Assembly (NCBI GenBank): GCA_964515175.1
Contig: CAZEUR010000017.1
Coordinates: 1-23,974 of the forward strand
Origin: CAIWGV01 sp964515175
GTDB taxonomy: Bacteria > Pseudomonadota > Alphaproteobacteria > UBA7879 > UBA5542
Reading direction: 5' to 3'
Length of the DNA stretch: 23,974 nucleotides
Positions within the stretch are counted from its first letter, which is position 1. Each line of letters starts with the position of its first letter. The translations under genes were made by a program, and so were the position numbers. Below, piece after piece: positions 1 to 7,694 of the stretch. The notes beneath the pieces are model-generated. The model did no database searches. It was not told the DNA's origin and saw nothing but the letters and a program-made list of their open reading frames with translations.

Positions 1-16
1 CTAGTTCTGGGTGTAA

Positions 17-41
17 TAACCCGATTTTAGGGGAAGTTGTC
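17..41 (+). repeat. IS3 element right terminal inverted repeat
   Basis: The 25 bases begin TAACCCG and end AGTTGTC. They match the inward reading of the other end (TGACCCG...AGTTGGC) at about 16 of 25 positions with one gap. This is imperfect but located where an IS3 end should be, about 60 bp beyond the orfB stop. Confidence 0.55.
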
Positions 42-103
42 AAGCAGAAGATTTTTTTGAGTGAGCAATTTAGAAATGTCCGCTTTAGGGTTTATCCACA
101 AGT

Positions 104-1030
104 TCACACAGCTCTCCCGGCAGCTTCCCTAAAAGCTAAGCAGGGAGACGGGTTTGTGAACCCTGTGGGTAACTCGAAGAGTTGATCCGGGGCTTCTTTT
201 GCAAAATATACATCTGCAGGTCGCGCATAGTTCAGGGCCTGATGGGGTCTTTGGTAATTGTAGTGGTTGATAAAGTCCCCAATCCCAATCCGTGCTTCTT
301 TTAGAGTTTGGTATTGTTTGAGGTGGATGTCTTCCTATTTGATGGTTCTCCAGAACCGTTCAATCCTGACGTTATCGATGCATCTTCCCACCCCATCATG
401 ACTGATCTGGATGTTGAGTTCTTGCAATGCCTGAATCCACTCAGTGCTTGTAAATTGTGAGCCTTGGTCTGTATTGCAGATCTCGGGGATTCCATAGATT
501 AAGGCCTTTTGTAAAGTCTCTACCCCATGGTCTGCCGTCATAGAGTTGGCCAGTGTCCAACCCACAATGAACCGACTTGCCCAGTCGATTAGGGCAAACA
601 AATAGACCATCCCCGTGAGAAGCCGGATGTAGGTTATATCCACGGCCCATACGTGGTTGGGACGCGTAATATTAAGCCCTCTCAGCAGATAAGAATAAAC
701 ACTGTCCTCTCGATTCCTCAGAGAAGTGCGAGGCCCCGGGTAAATGGCCCGAAGCCCTATCTCCTGCATGATTCTCTGAATCCGCTTCCCGTTAACAGCT
801 AATCCTTCGTGCCTCAAGACAGCCCTGATCTTCCGGTATCCGTAACAGGGATGCTCCAGATACACCTCATAGATGTGGTTACAGAGATCCGTGTCCTCTA
901 AAACTATAGGGCCTTTGTAATAAGCCGTAGATCGAGCAACTCCCAACAAAGAACAGCATCGGGATACACTTAAGCCCCCTCCCGCCTTAGCCAGCTTAAC
1001 GCGAATGCCTACGTTAAGTGCTTGGACACT
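104..1030 (-). pseudogene. IS3 transposase OrfB, premature TAG
   Basis: OrfB frame counted from the frameshift site; an internal ATG at 949 also exists. It encodes an HTH_21-like linker (HPCYGYRKIRAVL) and an rve integrase core. Counting from the ATG at 949, the catalytic residues are D104 (VWAVDITY), D161 (NTDQGSQF) and E197 (NVRIERFW), with the canonical 35 residues between the second D and E. Six codons after that E, a TAG at 335-337 stops translation where the family usually has Tyr. Beyond it the same frame remains open for 76 codons, including the conserved FINHYNYQRPHQALNY motif, to a TGA at 104-106. The catalytic triad therefore survives but the C-terminal part is cut off, so this is probably a recently inactivated transposase. 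Confidence 0.85.
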
Positions 1031-1293
1031 TTTTTTAAAAAATCGATCTCCATGGTTAGCGGGCCAATCTTCTTCTGCAGATCTCCCACTGTCTCATCCT
1101 CGGAGTCGCGTTTATCCTTCATCTCAAAAATATCTGGCCCCTTGCTCAGAAATTCCTTCTTCCATCTCTGCAAGACGCCAGGATGAACCTTGAACTCTGA
1201 TGAGATCTCAGCTGCCGTCTTCTCCCCTTTGATCATCGCCAGGGCTGCCTGAAACTTCAGGCTCTTGCTATATTTCTTCCTCACTCGACTCAT
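1009..1293 (-). CDS. IS3 transposase OrfA (HTH subunit)
   Basis: A 94-residue OrfA of normal length. Residues ~8-45 form the HTH_Tnp_1-type DNA-binding domain, with the KFQAALAMIKGEKTAAEISS and VHPGVLQRWKKEFL stretches typical of IS3-group OrfA. Residues ~60-90 are leucine-rich and predicted coiled coil, as in OrfA proteins that oligomerise. The frame ends in TAG shortly after an A7 run, where a -1 shift would join it to OrfB as the OrfAB transposase. OrfA alone normally binds the terminal repeats and represses. It looks intact. Confidence 0.85.
   Translation of the reverse strand: MSRVRKKYSKSLKFQAALAMIKGEKTAAEISSEFKVHPGVLQRWKKEFLSKGPDIFEMKDKRDSEDETVGDLQKKIGPLTMEIDFLKKVSKHLT
1030..1036 (-). 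promoter_or_regulatory. A7 slippery heptamer for -1 frameshift (OrfAB)
   Basis: On the minus strand the orfA frame reads TTA AAA AAA GTG. The A AAA AAA run lets paired tRNAs slip by -1, and the new frame reads AGT GTC CAA, then stays open into OrfB. The -1 frame from here to the OrfB terminator at 104 is an exact multiple of three. Programmed -1 shifting at A-rich heptamers is established for the IS3 family. Confidence 0.7.
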
Positions 1294-1342
1294 TTTTTAA
1301 GCTCCTTCTTTGGTTGCACTTTCTACCAAAAATCTCACTTAG

Positions 1343-1367
1343 CCAACTGTCCAGTTTTAGCGGGTCA
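1343..1367 (-). repeat. IS3 element left terminal inverted repeat
   Basis: Read on the minus strand, it begins TGACCCGCTAAAACTGGACA and continues GTTGGC. It lies about 50 bp upstream of the orfA start. It pairs with the 17-41 end. Confidence 0.6.
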
Positions 1368-1397
1368 CCTCATTCCAATCCTTAAAGGAGGAAAAAC

Positions 1398-2558
1398 CTA
1401 AACAATAAACCCCAGCACGGAATTCAATTTCTGCCGCCCCTCTGGGGTAAGGCCAAATTTTTTGTCATCTATGTAAAGGAGTCCCTCTTCTTTTAGAGCT
1501 TGCCATTTTTTAGGAGAAATCACATTTAAAATATGGTGCCCTGTTTCTGATTCAAAGTCCGCGCGCGAAATGCCTTCTTTCAGGCGCAGTCCCATCATGA
1601 GAAATTCTGCAATTTTGTCTTTTTCTGAAAGGAGTTTTACCTCATGGGTTCCGTTCCCCGTCTCTTCAACCTGCTTCATCCAAAGCTCCGGAGAGCGATG
1701 TCGTCGCACGGCACATTTTACGCCCTCCACAGGCACACGGCTATGAGCCCCCGGCCCCACTCCTATATAATCTTCATACCGCCAATAGGTCAGGTTATGG
1801 CGTGATTCTTGGCCCGGCACCGCATAGTTGGAAATCTCATAGGCTTCAAAATTTTGTTCGGCCATTTTCTGATTCGTATATTCATAAAAAATGGCACTTT
1901 CTTCGTCCGTGGGCATTTTGAAATCACCGCGATGATAACTCAGATAAAAAGGAGTCCCTTCTTCAATGGTTAACTGATAGAGAGACAGATGCCCTTTGGC
2001 CAATTTAAGAGCTTCCTCCAATTCTTTTTCCCACTCTGATAGTGTCTGGGTAGGGCGTGCATAAATCAAATCAAAGGAAAATCGATCAAAGTATTGGGCT
2101 GCCCACTCTAGCGCTTGATAGGATTCAGACAAAGAATGTTTCCGCCCCAAAAAAGTCAAATCTTTTTGGTTAAGGGCTTGGATGCCTAAAGAAACACGGT
2201 TAATGCCCGCGGCCGCCAAATCCTTAAATTTAGTCGCTTCCGCCGAATTGGGGTTGGCCTCTAAAGTGATTTCTGCGTGTTCATCGAGCCCCCACAGAAG
2301 GTCCACTTCTTGGATGATTTTTTCAACTGTCTTTGGAGCCATCAAAGAAGGCGTGCCGCCTCCAAAGAAAATACTCGTCACTTTTTTTTGGTTGTGTTTT
2401 TTAAAAGACTGAAGATCCTGAAGAAGCGCTTTTTGCCACCGATCTTCCTCAATGGATTCGCGCACATGGCTGTTAAAATCACAGTAGGGGCATTTGGAGA
2501 CACAAAAGGGCCAATGAACATAGACCCCGAAGCTACTGCTCAAGACAATTCTCAACAA
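1398..2558 (-). CDS. hemW: HemW-type radical SAM protein (heme chaperone)
   Basis: 386 residues, normal length for HemW. The radical-SAM cluster motif CxxxCxxC is at C19, C23 and C26, and is followed by Asp-Phe. HemN coproporphyrinogen dehydrogenase has a further Cys there, so this assigns the protein to HemW. Further family marks are FFGGGTPSL near residue 65, EANPNS near 100, GINRVSLGIQ near 118, HNLTYW and GVGPGAHS near 255-270, and a C-terminal HemN_C winged domain. HemW binds heme and hands it to respiratory enzymes; it needs a 4Fe-4S cluster. The ATG chosen overlaps the 3' end of rdgB by 26 bp, which implies co-transcription and perhaps translational coupling. It is the last gene of the rph-rdgB-hemW group. 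An IS3 element starts just after its stop. Confidence 0.92.
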   Translation of the reverse strand: MLRIVLSSSFGVYVHWPFCVSKCPYCDFNSHVRESIEEDRWQKALLQDLQSFKKHNQKKVTSIFFGGGTPSLMAPKTVEKIIQEVDLLWGLDEHAEITLEANPNSAEATKFKDLAAAGINRVSLGIQALNQKDLTFLGRKHSLSESYQALEWAAQYFDRFSFDLIYARPTQTLSEWEKELEEALKLAKGHLSLYQLTIEEGTPFYLSYHRGDFKMPTDEESAIFYEYTNQKMAEQNFEAYEISNYAVPGQESRHNLTYWRYEDYIGVGPGAHSRVPVEGVKCAVRRHRSPELWMKQVEETGNGTHEVKLLSEKDKIAEFLMMGLRLKEGISRADFESETGHHILNVISPKKWQALKEEGLLYIDDKKFGLTPEGRQKLNSVLGFIV

Positions 2559-3144
2559 ATTTTAGAAATGCTTGTTTTCGGTGACTAATATTCTGTTTTT
2601 CTTCAAGACTCATCTCTCCAAAAGTTTTCCGATGACCCATTGGCACAAACATGGGATCAAACCCCATGTTGTTGGTACCACGAATGGGCCATACCAACTC
2701 TCCATCCACTTTATCTTCAAAAGTTTGAACGTCCCCTTCGGGAGAACTAAGCGCCAAGCAACATACAAAACTGGCCCGACGATCGGGATGTCCCTCCATA
2801 CGATCAAGCTCATCCTGGATTTTCTTCATGGCATGGCTGTAATCTTTTTGAGGACCAGCCCACCGAGCGGTAAAAACACCCGGTTGACCTCCTAATGCCC
2901 GAACGGAAAGACCCGAATCATCCGCAAGCGCTGGAAGCTTTGCTGCAATCGCGACTGCCTTTGCTTTTAAAATAGCATTGGCCTCAAAACTAGCTCCCGA
3001 TTCTTCCGTATCCTTCAGACCAAGGTCCTCAAGCGTCACTGTTTTGATATCATATGGCGCTAGAAGATCTCTCAATTCCTTGATTTTATCTGGATTAGAC
3101 GTTGCGAGAACAATCTTTTGTCCCCGAGATAACTTTAATGTCAT
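2533..3144 (-). CDS. rdgB: dITP/XTP pyrophosphatase (RdgB/HAM1)
   Basis: 203 residues, full length for the HAM1 family. It hydrolyses non-canonical purine nucleotides (dITP, XTP) to monophosphates and so keeps deaminated bases out of DNA. Family motifs are present: ATSNPDKIKEL near the N-terminus for nucleotide binding, LADDSGLSV with the metal-binding acidic pair near residue 73, GVFTARWAG, GFDPMF, and the C-terminal ISHRKQAF base-recognition motif. Its ATG overlaps the TGA of rph (ATGA), and its 3' end overlaps hemW. rph-rdgB-hemW is a common alphaproteobacterial order. Confidence 0.95.
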   Translation of the reverse strand: MTLKLSRGQKIVLATSNPDKIKELRDLLAPYDIKTVTLEDLGLKDTEESGASFEANAILKAKAVAIAAKLPALADDSGLSVRALGGQPGVFTARWAGPQKDYSHAMKKIQDELDRMEGHPDRRASFVCCLALSSPEGDVQTFEDKVDGELVWPIRGTNNMGFDPMFVPMGHRKTFGEMSLEEKQNISHRKQAFLKFVENCLEQ

Positions 3145-3866
3145 TTTTTATGCATAAGCACCTTCAGTTGTGCCGTCCCTATTTCTTTAGCTCCCATTCG
3201 AGCCAGTTTTAATAATTGACCAAATTCTTCCTCTTGAAAAGGTTTTTGTTCGGCAGTAGCCTGAATTTCAATCAAATCCCCTTTGCCCGTCAAAACAAAA
3301 TTAGCATCCACTTCCGCCAAACTGTCTTCCTCATAATCCAAATCTAAAACGGGCGTTCCTTGGTAAATACCACAAGAAACAGCTGCCACAGAATCTGTTA
3401 GCGGCAATTCCGTCAAAATGTTTCTCGCCACCAAAGATCTAAGCGCCATATTTAAAGCCACATACGCCCCTGTAATAGAGGCTGTTCGGGTCCCTCCATC
3501 AGCCTGCAATACATCGCAATCAATTTTAATTTGTCGCTCTCCCAAGGCCTTAAGATCTACCACTGCCCGCAGAGACCTTCCAATGAGCCTTTGAATCTCA
3601 TGGGTGCGACCAACTTGTTTTCCACGAGCCGCTTCCCGGTCCATTCGATCCTTTGTAGAACGAGGCAACATGCCATATTCGGCTGTAACCCAACCCTTTC
3701 CCGTATTCTTTAAAAAAGAAGGGACTTTTTCGTCGATGGTGGCCGTACACAAAACATGGGTATCGCCCAATTTTATCAAACAAGATCCTTCCGCATGCTT
3801 GGAAACGTTGGTTTCTAAGGAGAGGGGTCTGAGTTTATCTACTTTCCTACCGGAAGGTCTTTCCAT
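3141..3866 (-). CDS. rph: ribonuclease PH
   Basis: 241 residues, normal length. RNase PH trims tRNA 3' ends by phosphorolysis as a hexamer. Recognisable blocks are MERPSGRKVDKLRPL at the N-terminus, GKGWVTAEYGMLPRSTKDR near residue 57, GRSLRAVVDLKALGER with the RNA-facing arginines near 96, and DCDVLQADGGTRTASITGAY near 116, which forms the phosphate/active-site region. First gene of a tight minus-strand group with rdgB and hemW, and divergent from hrcA across 81 bp. No frame damage seen. Confidence 0.96.
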   Translation of the reverse strand: MERPSGRKVDKLRPLSLETNVSKHAEGSCLIKLGDTHVLCTATIDEKVPSFLKNTGKGWVTAEYGMLPRSTKDRMDREAARGKQVGRTHEIQRLIGRSLRAVVDLKALGERQIKIDCDVLQADGGTRTASITGAYVALNMALRSLVARNILTELPLTDSVAAVSCGIYQGTPVLDLDYEEDSLAEVDANFVLTGKGDLIEIQATAEQKPFQEEEFGQLLKLARMGAKEIGTAQLKVLMHKK

Positions 3867-3910
3867 TCTAGTGAAATCCTTTATAAATTATGAAAATCTC
3901 GATGAGAAAC

Positions 3911-3939
3911 ACTTTAGCTATAACCAAAATGAATGTAAA
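3911..3939 (-). promoter_or_regulatory. possible sigma-70 promoter for rph-rdgB-hemW
   Basis: In the 81-bp divergent spacer, the minus strand has TTTACA, a 17-bp spacer, then TAAAGT. The spacing is ideal but the -10 box is weak. No CIRCE copy is present in this spacer, so hrcA itself shows no visible HrcA operator here. Confidence 0.35.
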
Positions 3940-3947
3940 GTAGACGC

Positions 3948-4979
3948 ATGGAACCCTTAAACACACGATCATTAGAAATTTTACGGCACATTGTGGAAGC
4001 CTATGTGGAAACAGGCGAGCCCATTGGTTCTTTAACTGTGGCCCACCGCCTGGATATGAGTCTTTCGTCCGCCACCATCCGGAACATTATGGCGCGTCTT
4101 GAAGAGATGGGGCTTCTGTACTCTCCCCACACCTCAGCCGGACGCTTACCCACGGAAGCAGGCCTCCGATTTTTTGTACAGGGATTCTTGGAAACTCGAG
4201 AACTTTCTTTGGAAGAAAAAAGAAAAATTGAAGGTCAATGCACGGCCTTGGGGCTTGATATGAATGGCCTTTTAAATCAAGCAAGCACTATTCTATCAGG
4301 ACTCTCTTCTTGTGCCGGCATTGTGATTGCACCTAAAGATGAAGCCATTCTGAAGCACATTGAATTCATTCCTTTAGATCCCGGGAAAGCCCTCGTTATT
4401 ATGGTCTCAAAGGAAGGCTCTGTTGAAAATCGCATCATTGAAATTCCCCTAGGCATTCCTCCTGCTTCTTTAATAGAGGCTGGGAATTATCTGAACGCGC
4501 ATTTGGCGGGAAAAACTTTAGAAGAAGCAAAAAATAGAATCATCCATGAGCTTTCTTCCCACCGAGCCCATCTTGATGAAGTGGCCGAGCATCTGATAAA
4601 GGCAGGGCTTGGTGTTTGGTCGGGATCCACAAAGGATCCGTCCCTCATCATTCAAGGACAATCGAACCTCCTTAAAAAGGTGGAGCACATGGAAGATTTG
4701 AATGCCATTAAGAGTATTTTCTCCCTTTTAGATCGCAAAGAAGTCTTGATAAATTTACTAGATGGCGTTATGAAAGGAGACGGAATACAGATCTTCATCG
4801 GCGCTGAAAACGAATGGTTTCAGCATGTGGGGTGTTCCCTCGTCTTGTCCCCTTACGAAAATTCCAGCGGGAAGATCGTAGGAGCCATCGGCATCATCGG
4901 ACCCACCCGCATTAATTATGGTCATATTATTCCGGTAGTAGATTACACCGCAAAAATTGTGAGTCGTTTGATAAAGTAA
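3948..4979 (+). CDS. hrcA: heat-inducible transcription repressor HrcA
   Basis: 343 residues, normal for HrcA. The N-terminal winged helix (about residues 1-80) includes the repeated family signature ATIRNIMARLEEMGLL followed by SPHTSAGRLPTEAGLRFFV. The rest is the GAF-like dimerisation domain, ending in IVGAIGIIGPTRINYGHIIP. HrcA binds the CIRCE operator and represses groESL and sometimes dnaK; GroEL helps fold it and so closes the loop. A perfect CIRCE lies upstream of groES at 10889-10915. The gene starts 81 bp from rph in the opposite direction and is followed after 9 bp by grpE, the usual hrcA-grpE pairing. There is no strong Shine-Dalgarno before the chosen ATG. Confidence 0.96.
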   Translation: MEPLNTRSLEILRHIVEAYVETGEPIGSLTVAHRLDMSLSSATIRNIMARLEEMGLLYSPHTSAGRLPTEAGLRFFVQGFLETRELSLEEKRKIEGQCTALGLDMNGLLNQASTILSGLSSCAGIVIAPKDEAILKHIEFIPLDPGKALVIMVSKEGSVENRIIEIPLGIPPASLIEAGNYLNAHLAGKTLEEAKNRIIHELSSHRAHLDEVAEHLIKAGLGVWSGSTKDPSLIIQGQSNLLKKVEHMEDLNAIKSIFSLLDRKEVLINLLDGVMKGDGIQIFIGAENEWFQHVGCSLVLSPYENSSGKIVGAIGIIGPTRINYGHIIPVVDYTAKIVSRLIK

Positions 4980-4988
4980 GAGAAGAAA

Positions 4989-5498
4989 ATGAAAAAAGAA
5001 TCAGATCAACCAGAAAATACAGAAAACGAAACAAGCCAAGAAGTAAAGGCTGAAGTCCAAGAACTGGAACAGATTAAAGACCAGTTGCTTCGCACCATGG
5101 CAGAATTGGATAATACTCAAAAACGCGCTGCGAAGGAACGGGATGATGCCAAGAAATATGCCATCAGCAACTTCGCCAAGGATCTCCTGGTAATACGGGA
5201 TACCCTCGACCGAGCCCTTGAAAGTGTGCCTGAGGAAGATCGCAAAAAGGATGGGCTTTTGAAAACCATTTTTGACGGTGTTTCTTTGACACGGGATGAG
5301 TTGCTCAAAGTTTTCACCCATTATCACATTGTCCCCATCAACCCTGTGGGTGAAAAGTTTGACCATAACTATCACCAAGCAGTTTTAGAGGTAGAATCTG
5401 CCGATCATGCCAAAGGCATGGTGGTGGCTGTCTTGCAGACAGGATACAAGATTCAGGATCGTTTGCTACGCCCAGCTATGGTGAGTGTCGCGAAGTAA
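4989..5498 (+). CDS. grpE: GrpE, nucleotide exchange factor for DnaK
   Basis: 169 residues, typical of short alphaproteobacterial GrpE. An acidic, Gln/Glu-rich N-terminal tail leads into the long dimeric helix (LRTMAELDNTQKRAAKERDD, residues ~36-55). A four-helix segment (FAKDLLVIRDTLDRALESVP) follows, and a C-terminal beta-wing ends with the family pattern HAKGMVVAVLQTGYKIQDR and LLRPAMVSVAK. GrpE releases ADP from DnaK in the cytoplasm. The gene is 9 bp after hrcA, with AGAAGAAA as a weak ribosome-binding site, so the two are co-transcribed. dnaK itself is not in the window. Confidence 0.96.
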   Translation: MKKESDQPENTENETSQEVKAEVQELEQIKDQLLRTMAELDNTQKRAAKERDDAKKYAISNFAKDLLVIRDTLDRALESVPEEDRKKDGLLKTIFDGVSLTRDELLKVFTHYHIVPINPVGEKFDHNYHQAVLEVESADHAKGMVVAVLQTGYKIQDRLLRPAMVSVAK

Positions 5499-5537
5499 AA
5501 GCTTCCTCTTGTCCGAAAAAACTTAGAGGCTAATTAC

Positions 5538-7283
5538 ATGCGCTATAACTCCGTCTTTGTCTTTTTCTGGCACCATATTAAACCGTATAAGTGGTTTTAT
5601 GCGGTGATGCTTATGGCGCCTCTCACAAGTGCCTTTTATCCCCTTATCTACAACTACTCCATTAAGCTATTTTTAGATACGATGACGCAAGATAGCACGC
5701 TGCCCTACCACAGCATTCTACTCCCTATCTTTCTTTTCCTTGGAGCACAACTATTTAATGATTGGATATGGCGCTTCAGTAATATCGCTGAATGGAAATC
5801 TGAACCCTATGTGCGTCAGTCAATTCTCATAAAATCCTATGATTATGTACAGCATCACTCTTACACGTTCTTTCAAAACAATTTCACAGGCGCCATTAGC
5901 AGCAAGATAAAAGGGTTGCTCGATGGATATGATAAGTTTTGGGCAGAAATGCACCATGGACTTATGATCTCCATTCTAAAAAGCATTGTGGGCCTTGCTT
6001 CTCTCTGTTTCGTGAATCTCACGCTTGGTTTGTTTATCTCTGTTTGGAGCTTGATCTATGGATCTTTAATGTATTGGTTTTCTTTGAAGTTAAACCAACT
6101 TTCTTTTATAGAAACAGAAAGCCGGCATAGCCTTATCGGTCAGGTCTCAGATAAAATTACCAATATCATTTCTCTCTTTTCTTTTGCCTCCCGCAAAAAA
6201 GAAAAAGAAAGTTTAAATCAGCAAATGATGCGGGATTTTATTCCAAAGCAAATTAGGACCTATAAGTATGATTTCAAGATTCAGCTGACGGCAGACTTCT
6301 TATACATCCTTATGATAGGATTTGTTCTCTTTTATATGATCCACTTAAAAAGAGAGGGAGTTGTCTCTATTGGAGATTTTGCTTTCGTTTTTGGAATGAT
6401 CTTAAGTGTAATGAGAGATATCTATGAGGCAACCCTCTCCCTTCAAGACTTTTCAAGATCCATGGGAGACTTTAAAAGTTCTCTTGCCCTTCTTAATATT
6501 CCCCAAGAGAATCTCGATATTCCTAATGCAAAACCTCTCAAAATCAAAACCCCAGAAATCGAATTTAAAAACTTCAGTTTCACTTACAAAGGGGGAGAAG
6601 AAGTTTTCAAAAATCTCAATCTCACCATCAAGCCCGGTGAGAACGTAGGGCTGGTGGGAGAATCTGGAGCGGGAAAGTCTTCTCTTATTAACCTCCTCCT
6701 TCGCTACTTCGAAAGCCAAAAAGGAGAAATCCTCATCGGTGGGAAGAATATCAATAATGTGACACAGGATTCCTTACGGGAAAATATTGCGGTGATTCCT
6801 CAAGATACTATGCTGTTTCATCGGACTCTGATGGAGAATATCCGTTATGGCAACCCAAATGCAACCGAAGCTCAAGTTATAGCCGCTTGTAAAAAGGCTC
6901 ATATTCATGACTTCATCATGGGCCTCCCAGAAAAATATAATGCCTATGTGGGAGAAAGAGGCATTAAACTGTCGGGGGGACAGCGTCAACGCATTGCTAT
7001 TGCCCGAGCTATTCTAAAGCATGCGCCTATTCTGATTTTGGATGAGGCTACATCCGCCCTCGATAGCCAAACGGAAAAGTATATCCAAGAAGGATTAAAC
7101 TTCTTTTTGAAAGATAAAAAGAATACGGTCATTGCGATCGCCCACCGCCTCTCCACCCTCAAACACATGGACCGCATCATTGTGTTGGATAAGGGAAAAG
7201 TGGTAGAAGAAGGCACGCACGATCAACTGATTCGAAATAAGAAAAGTTTGTATAGTAAACTATGGAAGCTGCAGGAGATTTAA
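5538..7283 (+). CDS. ABC exporter, fused permease and ATPase (MsbA-like)
   Basis: 581 residues, the usual half-transporter length. The N-terminal ~330 residues hold an ABC_membrane domain with about six hydrophobic segments (starting around residues 20, 60, 140, 165, 250 and 275). The ATPase domain follows: Walker A GESGAGKSS near residue 372, Q-loop in AVIPQDTMLFH near 420, signature LSGGQRQR near 477, Walker B ILILDEATSALD near 498, and H-loop IAHRLS near 534. All catalytic motifs are present, so it should be active as a homodimer in the inner membrane. The substrate cannot be read from the sequence; lipid, peptide or drug are all possible. It starts 39 bp after grpE with no evident terminator between, so it may be read from the hrcA-grpE transcript. 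Confidence 0.9.
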   Translation: MRYNSVFVFFWHHIKPYKWFYAVMLMAPLTSAFYPLIYNYSIKLFLDTMTQDSTLPYHSILLPIFLFLGAQLFNDWIWRFSNIAEWKSEPYVRQSILIKSYDYVQHHSYTFFQNNFTGAISSKIKGLLDGYDKFWAEMHHGLMISILKSIVGLASLCFVNLTLGLFISVWSLIYGSLMYWFSLKLNQLSFIETESRHSLIGQVSDKITNIISLFSFASRKKEKESLNQQMMRDFIPKQIRTYKYDFKIQLTADFLYILMIGFVLFYMIHLKREGVVSIGDFAFVFGMILSVMRDIYEATLSLQDFSRSMGDFKSSLALLNIPQENLDIPNAKPLKIKTPEIEFKNFSFTYKGGEEVFKNLNLTIKPGENVGLVGESGAGKSSLINLLLRYFESQKGEILIGGKNINNVTQDSLRENIAVIPQDTMLFHRTLMENIRYGNPNATEAQVIAACKKAHIHDFIMGLPEKYNAYVGERGIKLSGGQRQRIAIARAILKHAPILILDEATSALDSQTEKYIQEGLNFFLKDKKNTVIAIAHRLSTLKHMDRIIVLDKGKVVEEGTHDQLIRNKKSLYSKLWKLQEI

Positions 7284-7286
7284 ACC

Positions 7287-7566
7287 ATGGTAGACATCAT
7301 TCCAGCCCTCCTCAAAGATTCTCTCATTATTCAGAATATGGGAGAATTCTTCATCTTAGGGAAGTTTTAAGGTAAGAGCATTGCCCAGCAGGTATCCCAT
7401 GCTATATGGAAATTATACCCCGGTCTTTGGGAGGTCTCTGTTATTCCTGAAAATGTTAAGGCCTTGGCCTTTTGGCGTAAAACTATTTCTACTTTCACAA
7501 AAGGAAAATACTCAGAAGAGATCAAATACGAAGGGATGATGGGGCCAGGACTTAAACCACTCTAAA
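7287..7566 (+). pseudogene. GNAT acetyltransferase remnant
   Basis: Starting at an ATG 3 bp after the ABC gene, the frame reads GEFFILGKF, then TAA (7368-7370), then GKSIAQQVSHAIWKLYPGLW and ENVKALAFWRKTIS. This is the acetyl-CoA-binding loop and C-terminal half of a GNAT fold: the x-G-K-x-I-A loop is followed by W-E-V and N-x-x-A-x-x-F-W-R-K. The stop sits inside the acetyl-CoA loop. A run of five A at 7499-7503 then seems to carry a one-base indel, because the expected FTKGKYSEE continuation is in the next frame, ending in TAA at 7564-7566. The N-terminal half of the domain is missing. Nonsense, frameshift and truncation together mean a dead gene. Confidence 0.75.
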
Positions 7567-7694
7567 ATTCTTATAGATTTCTGTTTGATGTTTTGCTGGG
7601 AATTCCTCTGTCATTTTTAAGATGGTTCTATCTACAAGAAAGATTATCTTTTTGTTATTGTGTTGGAGGATAAAAATCTTTCTAGGGATGAAAC

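Larger units (their letters stand above)
17..1367 (-). mobile_element. IS3-family insertion sequence, probably inactive
   Basis: About 1.35 kb element read on the minus strand. It has an orfA with a helix-turn-helix domain, an overlapping orfB in the -1 frame with a DDE integrase core, and imperfect terminal inverted repeats at 1343-1367 and 17-41 (both T-A-ACCCG...AGTTG-C in outline). This is the standard IS3 plan. No convincing 3-4 bp target duplication flanks these ends (gtaa on one side, cctc on the other), so the exact ends are uncertain or the element has rearranged. The element ends only 30 bp beyond the hemW stop codon. A premature TAG in orfB suggests it cannot transpose by itself. 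Confidence 0.8.

Noticed and set aside
11..1373. Target-site duplication around the IS3 element
   Set aside because: The bases outside the two inverted repeats do not match in any 3-5 bp window; cannot be claimed.
7567..7694. Possible small gene in the 128-bp spacer before the nuclease
   Set aside because: Only short broken frames are present, with no start plus ribosome-binding site leading to a plausible peptide.
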